Shown here piece by piece: positions 11,553 through 22,306 of a stretch of 64,000 nucleotides of DNA (the first letter of the stretch is position 1; each line of letters begins with the position of its first letter). The notes under the pieces are model-generated. The model saw only the letters and a list, made by a program, of their open reading frames with translations, was not told the origin of the DNA and did not search any database. The position numbers and the translations under genes were made by a program. The stretch comes from Lineus longissimus (taxonomy: Eukaryota; Nemertea; Pilidiophora; Heteronemertea; Lineidae), in the NCBI RefSeq assembly GCF_910592395.1, contig NC_088321.1:4338001-4402000 (forward strand), in the 5' to 3' direction.

Positions 11553-11564
11553 AGGAGTTAAAAA

Positions 11565-12032
11565 ATGACTCATGATACTTATGATACTCCTGATACAGCA
11601 ATACATCCACCTATGAAACAGTGTGTCATAAGTACAGAATCTAAGGTTGAAATACGTCGCAATTGTAAGCGATGCACATTGTATGAGTATGCTAGGAACT
11701 TGAACCCAACAAGGTACACAACTAAAACTATTCAGTACAGGTTTTGTACCTCTTGTAATGCTGTTGCTTATGATGATGGCTTCAAAAATCTAGAGATTAG
11801 TATTGAGAATAAAACATGTTACTTTGATACCATACTTAGAAGGCTTGGACAGAGACGTCTATCAGAAAAAGTAGTAAATTATCTAATAGAGTACATTGAG
11901 TACGATTTAAAAGGATACTTCTCCAGTCCTGGAAAATGGCTTAGTAAGGAAAGGTACGAAAAGACAGTTCAGTCATCACTAAAAAAAGGTATTAATACTC
12001 TACCTTCTAAGTTAGTTAGTTTCAGATATTGA
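11565..12032 (+). CDS. Uncharacterised ORF, probably Polinton-associated
   Basis: An open frame of 155 codons contains two CxxC pairs (CKRC at about residue 35 and CTSC at about residue 62), which could be a zinc ribbon. A basic/aromatic C-terminal half follows (GYFSSPGKWLSKERYEKTVQ). After its stop, homologous-looking sequence seems to continue in broken frames to about 12370 (FNDLRLVFCAFLRYLHYCGV; ELPFIGRTNTIPCNIECQKH). I do not recognise a named family. The AT-rich composition and style match the integrase-bearing fragment at 3.2-5.5 kb, so I infer it is part of the same or a related virus-like transposon. Confidence 0.4.
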   Translation: MTHDTYDTPDTAIHPPMKQCVISTESKVEIRRNCKRCTLYEYARNLNPTRYTTKTIQYRFCTSCNAVAYDDGFKNLEISIENKTCYFDTILRRLGQRRLSEKVVNYLIEYIEYDLKGYFSSPGKWLSKERYEKTVQSSLKKGINTLPSKLVSFRY

Positions 12033-12440
12033 GTCAATGGTATTTCAATTTCACTGCGGAGAGTATGATTGGTAATTAGAGACAGATCAATTCATTAACC
12101 GTGCTATTGGTAACACTCACTTAACTGATGAGAACTTTAATGATTTAAGGTTAGTTTTCTGTGCTTTCCTAAGATACCTGCATTACTGTGGAGTTAAGGT
12201 CTCAATTAACTACAAGCTGTTCTTAAGGAAGATGACGATAACTTAACTCTAGCTAGTGAACCCATCCTTGCTGCTATGGCAGACAAAGAGTTACCATTCA
12301 TTGGTAGAACTAATACTATTCCATGTAACATAGAATGCCAAAAACACGTCTTAGAACTTTATTGTTAACATAATACTAAAAAGTTGGGGTTTTTTCAAGT
12401 TAAAAAAGTTAAAAGAATAAGTAACATTATTTTTCTCTAC
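12033..12440 (+). pseudogene. Frameshifted continuation of Polinton-like sequence
   Basis: Short frames rich in Leu/Tyr/Arg run in series without a common frame. A stop-terminated piece ends at about 12367 (CQKHVLELYC). There is no domain I can name. Confidence 0.3.
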
Positions 12441-12446
12441 AAATAA

Positions 12447-12614
12447 ATGGAGTCAACTGTTATTGAGCAACAGATGAAACAGATCAGTGTTCTTAGTCAA
12501 CCTCCTAGTTACCAACTAGGGCAACAAAATCCTACTTACTTTCAACTAGGTTCTAACAAGAATTTAACTACTCAAGGTCTAGTTGACACTGGTAGTCAAG
12601 GTGTAGTTAACTGA
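12447..12614 (+). CDS. Small uncharacterised ORF, 55 codons
   Basis: ATG at 12447 opens a Gln/Ser/Asn-rich peptide (SVLSQPPSYQLGQQNPTYF, then GLVDTGSQGVV) that stops at 12612-12614. The stop falls at the point where homology to kinase copy B begins, so the ORF may be the truncated start of a longer protein cut at that breakpoint. LVDTGSQG resembles the start of an aspartic-protease D-T/S-G motif, but 55 residues are too few to claim that. Confidence 0.25.
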   Translation: MESTVIEQQMKQISVLSQPPSYQLGQQNPTYFQLGSNKNLTTQGLVDTGSQGVVN

Positions 12615-12714
12615 ATAATGTCCTCTCATTTGATAAACATGATATGATATCATAATTATACTTGAATGTGAAATGACCATCTTTCACTACTATTTCTTGA
12701 TTGACGAAGAAATA

Positions 12715-12874
12715 CAGCAGAACTTCTCTATAAAGGACACCCACGGGACTGACAAGTGCTATCCTTAATAGAGAGGTGTCCTGATTAGAGAGATCAAATT
12801 GAATGGAAACAAACAATTTGGGACCTAAACTAGTGTCCTTAATAGAGAGGTGTCCGCTAAGGGAGGTTCCACTG
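12715..12874. mobile_element. Tigger/pogo-like MITE, TA target site
   Basis: The 160-bp element has TIRs CAGCAGAACTTCTCTATAAA and, reversed, CAGTGGAACCTCCCTTAGCG, both followed by GGACACC. It is flanked by TA at 12713-12714 and 12875-12876. Kinase copy B has the uninterrupted site (AAATACTAGGAAAAC near 43030). So it is a post-duplication insertion of a mariner/pogo-type nonautonomous element. Confidence 0.85.
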
Positions 12875-13104
12875 TACAAGGAAAACAATGCAAAAAAATT
12901 ACTTTTACTAATATTCATTTCAGCTCAATAGTGCTGCCCAGTCACCAACAAGGATTAAGTTAAATGTAAAACAATGGCCAGTGACATGTTCCCATCAAGT
13001 ACAATGTACCCATGCGAAGTGCATACACAGTGAACAGTGGGGATGCAATAAAATTGCAACTAATTAGGAAAAGCAAATAAACGCAGTGCATTATTTTGTC
13101 TCAC

Positions 13105-13300
13105 CAGATATCTGTCTTTAAACCATATCCCTTTTTCTCGTCATCCTCGCCCTTTACTACCTCAGGTGACATGTACTGAACTGTTCCTTTACCAACTGTT
13201 GTTGCTCCATGGCTCAGGCGACTGGCTTTGAGCTTCCTCGAGATTCCAAAGTCAGCCAGTTTGATAATGGGGTCGACGAGGCTCAAAAGGACGTTGTCAG
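13105..13300 (-). CDS. Kinase copy A, activation-segment exon
   Basis: This 196-bp exon encodes PDNVLL after the preceding HRDIK, then IIKLADFGISRKL, GKGTVQYMSPE and GYGLKTDIW. It therefore supplies the DFG metal-binding motif, the activation loop and the APE-equivalent SPE. The acceptor is TTTACTTAG and the donor is TG/GTGAGA. It enters in phase 1 and leaves in phase 2, exactly as the catalytic-loop exon upstream (16221-16347) and a C-lobe exon of the copy B type require. The sequence is most like STE11/MAP3K kinases, which phosphorylate MAP2Ks in the cytoplasm. That class call is from motifs only. Unlike copy B, the activation segment is single. The next exon is not found between here and position 1. 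Confidence 0.88.
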
Positions 13301-13619
13301 CTAAGTAAAATGATAATTGTTATTGCGTTGCTGCAAACAGGTGTGCATGTAAGTGCAGAAATGATTCAGGATAGAAGACAATTATCATTAAACCCAGCTC
13401 GTCAATGTTGTAAGACTGGCTATTACCCATCATGGCTGTGATTAGAATGAGATCACAGAAATATAAAATCAGCATTTTTGACGATAACACAAAAATATCG
13501 GATTATTCAGAAAAAAAAGATAACTGCCTGTCATCTAAAGTAGTATATGTAAGAGGTGGAAGCGCTGAAAGTATCTAAGATTCCTGATATAGGATTAATT
13601 GATAAACATCTAGCACGGT

Positions 13620-14430
13620 GACTATTGTGTGTTTTACACAGCCCTAAATCAAGTAGGACGTGCCGAAAATGTCTGTATCAAAAAAACCTCGTCATAAGCC
13701 GGTGTAAAAGTAAAAAGTGTCCCCCCTAGAAAAAGTGTCCGGGCCTATTGTATTCTGACAGATTATGGCATATGGTTCTATAGAGGCAATGACCGTCAAT
13801 AGCTCAGCGCATAATAGAATCCTTTGTTCCCGGACATTTTATCCTAGGACATTTTAAACTTCTACACCGGCATGCAATTTCAATCACTTGATCGTTTATA
13901 ACCGCGCGACCCCATATATTATTGCTAACTTCAGATTGGTTTAAGGAATTGATACTGAACTTGGAGGCATTGATTGTCTCACCAAAACCAACGCGGCTTC
14001 GTTGGTGCATAGTGCATTTACACTGTAAAGTGCGGTTCATTCTAAACCCAGGTGTTTTGGAATATCGTTCTGATTACGCATAAATCAAGTACACCTATAG
14101 GACGTGCCGAAAATATCCGTATCAAAAACGTCGTCATTAGCCGGCATGCGATTTCAATCCCTTGATCACTGCACAGTTTTTGACTAATGAGACGTTATAG
14201 GTGACAAACTACGCGTTTATAACCAACCTCATATCATTGCTAACTTCGGAGTGCTTTAAGGAATTGATACCGAACTGGAGGCATTAGGTGTCTCACCAAA
14301 ACCGCAAGGGTAGAGCTAAACTGTGGACCAAAACCGACGAGGCTTCGTTGGCGCCTAGTGCATTTACACTATAAAGTATGGTTCATTCTAAATCCAGGTG
14401 TTTTAGAATATCGTTCTAATGACGCATCAA
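13620..14430. repeat. Imperfect tandem repeat of about 470 bp, intronic
   Basis: AAATCAAGTAGGACGTGCCG begins one unit (13644). A diverged second unit with TAGGACGTGCCGAAAATATC begins near 14098. Both include GGCTTCGTTGG, TAGTGCATTTACACT and CCAGGTGTTTT. The pair is also present in copy B (43905-44270 and 46730-46880, split by insertions), so the tandem repeat predates the segmental duplication. A further diverged relative lies at 42070-42200. Confidence 0.7.
13703..13866. mobile_element. MITE with CCGG target-site duplication
   Basis: The 164-bp element has TIRs of about 40 bp: TGTAAAAGTAAAAAGTGTCC on the left and, reversed, TGTAGAAGTTTAAAATGTCC on the right, both leading to GTCCGGG. It is flanked by CCGG at 13699-13702 and 13867-13870. 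Copy B has the single CCGG (GAGCCGGCATGC near 43957). The superfamily is not assigned. Confidence 0.8.
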
Positions 14431-15174
14431 TTATCCTCATCGTTCCCAAATATCCATAAGTAACGTTGTTTAGTACTTAAAGTGGTTACGGTCAAAGTAT
14501 ACTGTACGAACGCATGGCCATCATTCTATGCTATCTGGTTTACTATTACAATTATCAAAAATACATACAATAAAATAACCATAGAAAAATGTACTGTTTT
14601 CTGTTGTTGTAGTGAATTTTTTACAAGTAATACAATGCCCTTCCTGCCCCAAATTAAATGCATCAGCAAATTTTACGCTCGTTTCTCAATGGAACCCTGT
14701 TGAAGGCCCTTGCTTGTCGACATTTTCATTTGGCTGAGCCCATGGCAAACTGATCTGCGCGAGACTTTTAGACAGGAAATGGGGGAGGGGATGGAGAAGG
14801 TTCATTTTATCAGGCGGTGAAAACGTAAAAAAGTAGGCTAACGCGCTAAGGTGCAAAATCCCCTTAAAGTATTTACTTGTGACTCATCTGTAAAACGTCG
14901 CTTAGCTGTATTGATGACTTTATATCATGGCGTGACGTCTCATCATGTATCTGATCACGTTACTAGCTAAATCTGCGATAAAACGGTGATTGCGACGAGG
15001 TCGGGCCTCTGCAAAAAAGTTTTCCTTGAAATAATGTTACATTTCATTATATTTATGCGTTGTTTTCTATTTATATCGTATTTATTTAGCTCATCAAGTT
15101 GATAAAGAATATTAGTAGCTGATTTTAACGTTTAACTAGCCTTTTTGAAAAAAAGTGTTTCGAATCAAGCCTAA

Positions 15175-15824
15175 CTCTTTCAGCCCGCGGACTGTATACG
15201 GTAGGGCATGCTTGATCTCAAAGCCGTGGACCGTATATACACGTTCGCAGTTTAAAACTCCCGCTGTAAATTTTGCGTCACCAGCAGGCCAGCTATCAGG
15301 GCTTCGGGAAAGAACTGCCAGATCGCTTTCGCTCCGATTCCAATCATTTGTAGATTCGTCAGTTGATCGTAGATGGCACTCTGAGCTGTGATCTATCGTC
15401 TGCGCTGAGAACTCCGATTTTGCAAGAATGGGGTAAAATCAAATCAAATCAAATCACATCACTGCTGTAGGTAAAGTTACATTTTATTCGTGTATCTATA
15501 TATGCCCTTACAGACAGTTCTGGTGTATCAGTTATGCATCTTAGTGGATTTTGGAACTTTCATCAAATTTTGTTTGTGTACATACTGTTCTTGCCAATTC
15601 TTCGGAAAATTCTGAAGGACAAAAAGACTGATATTTCTTGTGGGTTACTAAAATTTCTGTGTGATTGACTTTATGGATATGTTTATGTTCATAAAAAGAA
15701 GAATGAAGGAGCTACACAGTGACACCAAGTTTGCTGATATGGACTGAATGCTTTTTTCTTTCTTAAAACCGTCTTTTTCAGTAAAAACGCTACGGTTTTC
15801 AGATTAACGCGTGTAAAAAGGGAG
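15175..15824. mobile_element. piggyBac-like MITE, copy in kinase intron A
   Basis: The left end is CTCTTTCAGCCCGCGGAC after CTAA (a mutated TTAA), and the right end sits before TTAA at 15825-15828. In copy B both TTAA sites and both CTCTTTCAGC/GCTGAAAGAG ends are preserved. Copy A has lost about a dozen bases of the right TIR. The element was in place before the kinase duplication. Confidence 0.65.
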
Positions 15825-16220
15825 TTAAAAGAAATAGTTTAGGCGCCAATGACGTCACCAATGGCGGATTTGCACTGAAGTTAAAGTCGATTCTTGTAGA
15901 GAATCGACTCAAAGTTGCGGGTAGACATCGACACAAACAGATTGAATAAATCATTTTCATTAACTTTTCATTTAATTTTTTTTCAATCCTCGATGCCTTT
16001 TTCTGGCGAATATAGTGGTAGTAGCTGCAATCCATGAATTTGATTATGTTCGAATCATTTACAAGATTAACTGCAGGGGCACGCATTTAAAGATTCGCAC
16101 TTGTAAAACCTTGGAACTCCATATGTCATGTTCACGGATTAAGAAATTTAAAGAGATGTTAACGATATTGACCGATCTGATTTTTATATTATCAACCTGA
16201 TCATGTTTTGGCCTACTTAC

Positions 16221-16347
16221 GTTTGATATCCCGATGGGCTATGTGCATCTCATGGAGGAACTTAACGCCACGGAGGATCTGATACGTGTAGTTTCTTAGG
16301 TTATCTTCAGGAAGAGGGTTTCCTTTTATCTTCCCTGCCAAAGATCC
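16221..16347 (-). CDS. Kinase copy A, catalytic-loop exon
   Basis: This 127-bp exon encodes GSLAGKIKGNPLPEDNLRNY, YQILRGVKFLHEMHIA and HRDIK, the catalytic loop with the proton-acceptor Asp and its Lys. The acceptor is TTTGATAG and the donor is AAAC/GTAAGT. It starts in phase 0 directly after the alphaC exon and ends with one base of a Pro codon completed by the activation-segment exon, restoring HRDIKPDN. No disabling change is seen. Confidence 0.9.
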
Positions 16348-16596
16348 CTATCAAACAATCAATTAATCGTTAAGTACATGGTAGTTGCTGAATTCATCCG
16401 CAACGTGTTTTGACATTTTGAAGATCATTATTTAGTAAAACACATCACACCAGGCTGACCATTGCATTCAAATTAATGAGCTACCCTGACTCGTATGTCG
16501 GTTCGGGAATGTGGCACTGTTCAAAATGGACTACTAGAGACTGAGTATATATTGGGCACGCAACAAATTCCATTGTTTGCAGTAATTGGATCTTAC

Positions 16597-16737
16597 CCCA
16601 GTCATATATTCCATTCCAATGTAAAACTTGCCGGAATCCACATCAGTAAGCTCAAAGAAATACCGAACGATATTCGGATGGTCGAATCGACTGAGCTCGC
16701 GCATTATTCTCACCTCAACCTCAAAGGCTTTATCTTC
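16597..16737 (-). CDS. Kinase copy A, helix-alphaC and hinge exon
   Basis: This 141-bp exon (47 codons, phase 0 at both ends) reads EDKAFEVEVRIMRELSRFDH, then PNIVRYFFELTDVDSGKFYI and GMEYMTG. It contains the alphaC Glu that pairs with the VKK Lys, the HPNIV turn and the MEYM hinge. The acceptor is CATTTTGCAG and the donor is GGG/GTAAGA. It lies 250 bp upstream, in gene order, of the catalytic-loop exon. Confidence 0.9.
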
Positions 16738-16927
16738 CTGCAAAATGAAATTTGTTTATAACAATTATTAACTAACGATTTCTGTCACAGAAACATGCGA
16801 CCATGACCACATGTGGCAAAATTAACTTTCGTGAGCTCTCAGTTGCCATCATAAGTCAACCTCTCCATCCGGGAACTACTTGATTAGCAATTAAAATTTG
16901 TTGCACCGTAGACCCTAGTAATACCCT

Positions 16928-17002
16928 TGCAGGCGCAGGTGGCAGAGCGTCGGTCTTGTGATCAAGGGGTTGTGGGTTTGATTCCCGGCTGAGTCGCCAC
17001 AT
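16928..17002 (+). repeat. tRNA-derived sequence in kinase copy A intron
   Basis: GGCGCAGGTGGCAGAGCGTC matches a pol III A box and GGGTTTGATTCCCGG a B box with one mutation. GGCG and CGCC could close an acceptor stem. The anticodon loop would read TTGTGAT, as in tRNA-His, but the arms are imperfect. The same unit is at 60987 in copy B. I read it as a tRNA-derived SINE head or pseudogene older than the duplication, not a working tRNA. Confidence 0.55.
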
Positions 17003-17342
17003 AGAAACTTCCTACTGGTCAAGTTCGATTGAGCGTTATATAGTGGCTTCTTTTTGAAACCCATAAGATTGCAAATGTAAACAATTTCATAATAGACATA
17101 CAGTTCGCTAAATCCTTTTCAAATTTTAAATTATCAACTCTATAAATACGACAGTGGTGTGTAGTCAGCACTCCAGTAAAATTTTTAACTCACGACATAT
17201 CGCGCGATGTTGTTCAAACGTGGTCAATGTGACATCGTGATGCAAAGGCTTTGTTCAATTCTGATATGAACGATGGCGCAAAGCTCGCCTGTGTTTCTGC
17301 CATTATCGTTTACATGAGTAAAAGCTCCAGCTTCGCTCAAAG

Positions 17343-17469
17343 ACAATGGGTGATATGAATAAAGACTAGCAAATGCTTTTACTCCGGTTTTGTACAGGAA
17401 GGCCTAGTGTAAATGTACATGGAGATTTAGATAAAAGCATTTGCTGGTCTTTATTCATATCACCCATTG
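17343..17469. mobile_element. Palindromic MITE, 127 bp, only in copy A
   Basis: CAATGGGTGATATGAATAAA with GACTAGCAAATGCTTTTA after it is answered by its near-exact reverse complement at 17432-17469. Copy B has no such sequence between CTCCAGCCTCGCC and CATTGCGCCTC (63590-63615). The target-site duplication is ambiguous because the ends themselves are palindromic. Confidence 0.7.
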
Positions 17470-17899
17470 TGCCTCCGCCAATTCCTGACGCAGGGTTGGA
17501 TTGTAGCTACTTTTGACCGGAGCGATGGTTGACCACCCAAATATCGCGAGATCTCGCAGGGAGGCGCGTGGTTTTACCAGGCTGGGAAAGCTCATTTCGT
17601 CGCGTGAACTTTGTTGATTTTGTAAAATTATGTAAATGTCTAATTCAATATACATGTATTTCTGCTTTTCTGGTTTATAAACTAAATATGAAAAATTCAA
17701 ATCTATTGTTGAAACATTGGGATCGAACCGAAAACCAGGGCCAATGTAGTGAAAACTAAGGTCAGTTGTTGTCGCAATCAAAATACATTTAGCTCCCTCT
17801 GTTGGACTACGATGGTCCCTATTGTATGGTACATGGATAGACTCAAGACACCTAACAGGAAAAAAATTCAACGGAGTGCAAAACGTGCTTAACACAACA

Positions 17900-20800
17900 G
17901 ATGATTATTTGTTTGATGCATTTGCATAAGAAATTGGGACAGTGTTTCTCCCATACCTAAATATCTCTGTCAGGTGTGGGGAAATAAAGGCTTTAGTGGA
18001 GCGATAAGTTCCTACGGGGTTACAGGACAGTATGGGGCAATACGGAGCAGGCTATAATATAACTGTTATTTTAACGGTAATGCGAGCTGCTAAATAATTC
18101 GTTATGAGACATGTAGATGCCTCTTAGCGTGTATTTATTTGTTTATGACTGACACTGCCCCCCCCCCAAAAAAATGTAAAGCCCTCAATTTTTAAATGAA
18201 ATTAATTGAAAGTCACCCAACGGTTAAAACAACAACTTGTAGAAGGCAGGTTCCTTGCACAGTCTACCCTTTACAGGACCTACTAAGGTTGTCCCCGAGG
18301 ATACCCCAAAGATTCCATCCAAGGACTTTTCCCATATTTCTGGTTGTCTGCTTAACCCCTAAGAGGTTTTATTTTACCCTTTCTTGTATAATTAATCGGA
18401 AAAATAAATAAGTGTCATGAAAGTTGGTTCCGCGGATAGTTCTGTGTATTTATTATTTTCAGATTGAGATTTGCTTTTTTCTCTATAAGGATACAATATG
18501 GAGATATCATCATTATTGACTAAAAAATATTGCAGGGTGAAAATATAACTGATACCGATCTATCACCACTTCTTTTCAAATCTCGAAAATAGTGAGAAAT
18601 CTTCGTCACGTGCCACCATACTCGAATGAAGCTGACTACATGGCCCCAGTAAACAATTTAGGGTATAAAAACCATCATCAGCCTACCTTACCAAATCCAA
18701 GTAACAGTTACAGTTTTAGCAGGTTATCTATCAATCTGTAATAAAAGCATTATGCTACAAACGCTCGGTCTCGGTAGGGTAAAAATTCGGACACCATCGA
18801 TTTTCCTATCATGCTAAATTCGCCTCGAAAGTGTTTGCATGTTTAATGTTTGTAATATACTAGTAATAGATGAAACAAGGCCTGTTAACAGAAAAAAAAT
18901 CACGATTGAGCTGTATTATGTCGTCACCCTGGAGAATCAGCTCACTATTTTGCCGATAATCTTATCTTGATATTTAGTTCTGGTTCTGGTTGGTTAGTTC
19001 GCAGTCCTCCAGAGGGGAGTTTAACCCAAATAATGGGTATTCAAGCCCTGCGAGAATGGCTATATCACATAATATGAAGAGAAAACAGCCAACCAGTTCG
19101 CTCCTTGGTAAATTCACTAAAATAATTCACCTGCCTGTGTCGAACTGGTAGCATGGACAGTAAGACATGCAATTTATTTTGAAGTAAATAATTCGGCGAG
19201 ATACTCGGTGATGCACGCATCAAATCAAAGCAAATTTTCAATCTGTTCGCTATATCCACAGGACCAACAGGTGGAGCATTTTTCGCTGCATGTGATGCAA
19301 ATCATACTTGGAGACCGTGATTACCAGATGGACACAATTATATTTCGTTGAAAAACTCCAACAACACAGTTTTTCAAACTTTACTGAGTAACCTTTTCCT
19401 CTCCCAGGACAGGCCAGCTCAGCTAGCTGGAAAGCTTGCCTGATTCTCGGCCATCTGGCAAGTCTTCACATAATTGCCACGGTGCTCCGTTTTCGACCCA
19501 TGTATACAGTGACGGATTGATATATGTTTCTGAGATATATGTTTCTGAGACGCAAGGACCCAACGCACCGCGTAGCGGCAAAATAGCGAAGATGGCGAAA
19601 CCTTTATAACGGGTCACCGTGATCTCATTATGAACTTATAGTGCGATTATGGGGTTGTATCTATTTTGCTGTATATTGTCACGAGGAAAGAAAAGCACCC
19701 AACTTAACGCCGACCTATTTATGTAAAGTGATAATTAGAAGATATACAGTTCAGAAAATTTTAATAAATAATCATTCCATTTCGTCTTTTGAGAGCATTT
19801 TTAATTGTAAGAAATATATGCCTAGGTCACAGAGTCTCTGCAATGGTCATTTTTATCACAGTAGTCTCGGCAGCCAGAAGTTCTTTACTCATCATTACAG
19901 CCAGATCCCGTTAGCGAAGGTTAAAAAGCGAACCTCAGGCTGCAAAGGCAAATGCCTTGAGGCCGTGAGGTTGGAGTTTCTCTTTGAATTGCCCGATGAT
20001 GTTGTTATTAGGGTAATCAGGCGTGATCAGAGATTAGCGCAATCTAGCCTAATCTCCTATGGCATGTCTGGCTGACCTACCACAGCAGGTGTTACAGAAT
20101 TTGTTATCGTTACTCCTGTCTGTAAGTGGCACATCATCTGACAAAATCAGAGTGTACTCAATGTAGGCCTAATGGCAATGCTTCAGATGAAGACCTGATT
20201 GGTCCTGTCGGATGCTTGTTTCTATATTGCAATATTGTAGTTGATCATGGTGCAGGATGTAACTGCTTTTTCGGACTGTTTGTTTATAGTAGGCCTATGT
20301 GAAAAAAACATTTCTTTTTTTTTCATTTTTTTTTTATCAGACTGGTTAAACATGTACCTTGCTTTTTAAGTTAGGCCTGTAAACAATAATGACGTAGGGG
20401 CCTTGAAGGCTTTAAACAATATTGTTCCGCCCTGCGAAGAGCAAAGCGGTGGGACAGAATGGGGTACAACTAGATTACCCTGGGCTCACTGTCATCCATC
20501 CGAATTTGACCACCCCCACTCTTACTCTTAGGAGAGGAGCCTTCCCTCTATCTCACCTAACTTGAAAATAGTACACATCCCTGCGGCCTATATAATGTAT
20601 GCTATTGCGTGGCCTACTTACTGACACAGACTCCCTGTAGCCAGGTCAGAACTATCTGTCCAATTTCAACTTAAGCTGAAAAGATTGCAATGCATCAGGT
20701 TTGGATATACTGCCTATCATGCAATGTCCAGTTTAGCATGAAGCATGCTGTTTCATCTTTACTTGTTCTGTTAACACACAGACCATGCAGACCTTGGCCT

Positions 20801-22148
20801 TGGAATTTTATGGTCAGTCTGGGGTGAAATCCCAAGGTGTATTGTAACAGTGACAAACAGGAATATTGCTTCAAATCTGCCAAGGGTTTGTAGAGTGACT
20901 TTGAACGAAATTTCATGGACATCAGATAGAAACCAATGCAGAAGCATACACTGCTTCTCTGCATCACAATCATTGAAGCAACTGTTCCTTGACCAATCCA
21001 TGACTCATCATTATATAACATTATATAACAATTCATGGCACGAATTCAGCAACACATTGAGTGCATTCGATCTAATCCACTAATCCACATACCCATATTG
21101 CACCAAGTGTAATGAACCCAGTAAGACAGGTAAACCTAACACAGCAGGTGGTGTCTGTAGTGCAATAGCAGATGTCTAGGAGGAAGGCCTTGGAGTGCAA
21201 TTAATCAGCTTATCTGACCTATTATAAACATCCAGCTGAGAGGCATTCCACCTATTTTGCTCATCTTTCGCTAACGGGGTCTGGCGGTCATGTTAGTCTG
21301 GCGCATGTTTTCTTTCAGACTGTTTTCTCTCATTTTTGGGGAAAGGCTAAACACCATATTGATATTCTTTTTTTAGGAATGACTATTTTAGAGGTGACAC
21401 CGGCATCAATGAAATCTGCAAAACGACATTGCATTTTTGTCATGTCAGTCTAAAATAAGCCTTGAACTAATCAAAATATCTTTAAGATCTCGAATCTCCT
21501 CGGTTTGTTCCATTGTAAATGTTGAATTGGACGCAGCCAGTACTTCCTCAGCCGTTTCGGCTGAACATGGCCAACATTTCTCAATCGTCTTCTTTTCTTC
21601 TCAGTTTCGATCTTGCCCATGGCTCGCTGCTCTCTCGACTCGGCTTGTTACAACTAACATTGTCAGTGTATTTTTATATCAGTTACAATTCTGCCAAAGT
21701 AACAGGGAAAAAAGGTGAACTCGTGGTCATGGTCGTTGGTCCATGCATAGCATTGATCAGTGAAAAGCTACCCTTAATAAAATGTCTAAGCCATAACGCT
21801 ATTGGGAGAAACAATGGCCGTGATGGCAGACGAGTTATGTGTGCAAACCTCCAAAGTTCAAATCAAAGGATCTAGGTTGCCTCATCAAAACTGTTTTGTA
21901 AATTCGTTATTAAAAACATTGCAACGATTCAGTCGCGCATTAAAGAAGCGGCTTCCAGGATGTTCATGAAGTGGAAGAAAGTTACAAGCGATTTTACTCA
22001 AAGTAGGTCAATACAAAGTGAAATGTAGAGGTCAATTCTAAATACGAATGTATGTTTCTCTTTTTAACGACAGAATACACTTGCACTCCCTTTACACTTA
22101 ATCCTAATCGCACTATGGCTCACAGTGATTATCTGACGTTGAACTAAC
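17900..22148 (-). other. Kinase copy A intron, left part beyond the aligned region
   Basis: This large part of the intron lies between the alphaC and glycine-loop exons. I find no exon, RNA gene or bounded transposon. Homopolymer runs (poly-C at 18162, poly-T at 20312-20335) and scattered ORFs up to 144 codons show no family resemblance. Homology to copy B cannot be followed because copy B leaves the window. Confidence 0.5.
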
Positions 22149-22306
22149 CTTGGTTGTTGCATTTGGTTGGAATTTTATTTTCTTGACCGCGATCTGTTCA
22201 TCGGTAATGACATGTTGGTACAAGTGAACTGTGCCGAAACTACCTTTACCGAGGACACCGTTATTTATCTGTCGATAATCCGAAAAGCTTCGCTCCTCCT
22301 TTGTGT
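22149..22306 (-). CDS. Kinase copy A, glycine-loop exon
   Basis: This 158-bp exon encodes SFSDYRQINNGVLGKGSFGT, VHLYQHVITDEQ and IAVKKIKFQPN. GKGSFGTV is the ATP-binding glycine loop and the Lys of AVKK is the ATP-anchoring residue. The acceptor is TATTTATTACAG. The donor AAG/GTTAGT leaves phase 0 and joins the alphaC exon without loss. It is the first kinase-domain exon; coding sequence must continue upstream because it begins in mid-codon. No upstream exon is identified with confidence. It lies about 3.8 kb after the copy B C-lobe exon, consistent with a head-to-tail gene pair. Confidence 0.88.

Larger units (their letters stand above)
10483..11553 (+). mobile_element. Deleted PIF/Harbinger-type element
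   Basis: The ends are inverted repeats: GGCCCGTATTCATAAAGCCA on the left and a matching TTTATAAATATGGGCC on the right. CTTAAGT/ACTTAAG motifs repeat just inside both ends. The interior holds a decayed Harbinger transposase fragment (separate entry). The total of about 1.07 kb is far below the usual 3-5 kb, so the rest of the transposase and the Myb-like gene are gone. I could not settle a clean target-site duplication. Confidence 0.65.
13301..16220 (-). other. Kinase copy A intron
   Basis: The intron between the activation-segment and catalytic-loop exons is 2.9 kb. It holds a MITE (13703-13866), a tandem repeat (13620-14430) and a piggyBac-like MITE (15175-15824), all listed separately. The rest is unique sequence shared with copy B. 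Confidence 0.7.
12617..17900. repeat. Segmental duplication, copy A
   Basis: This stretch aligns base for base, with small divergence, to 42931-64000 in the same orientation. It covers three kinase exons, their introns and a tRNA-derived SINE. Homology starts at AATAATG with CTCTCATTTGATAAACATGA and runs to the window's right edge in copy B, so the true duplication extends further. Copy B is longer because it has taken large transposon insertions. Confidence 0.9.

Noticed and set aside
16928-17002. Functional tRNA-His gene
   Set aside because: The arms do not pair well, the B box is mutated in copy A, and the anticodon differs between the two copies.
19641-20075. 144-codon ORF in the kinase intron
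   Set aside because: Unbiased composition, no recognisable domain, no splice-site support for an exon.
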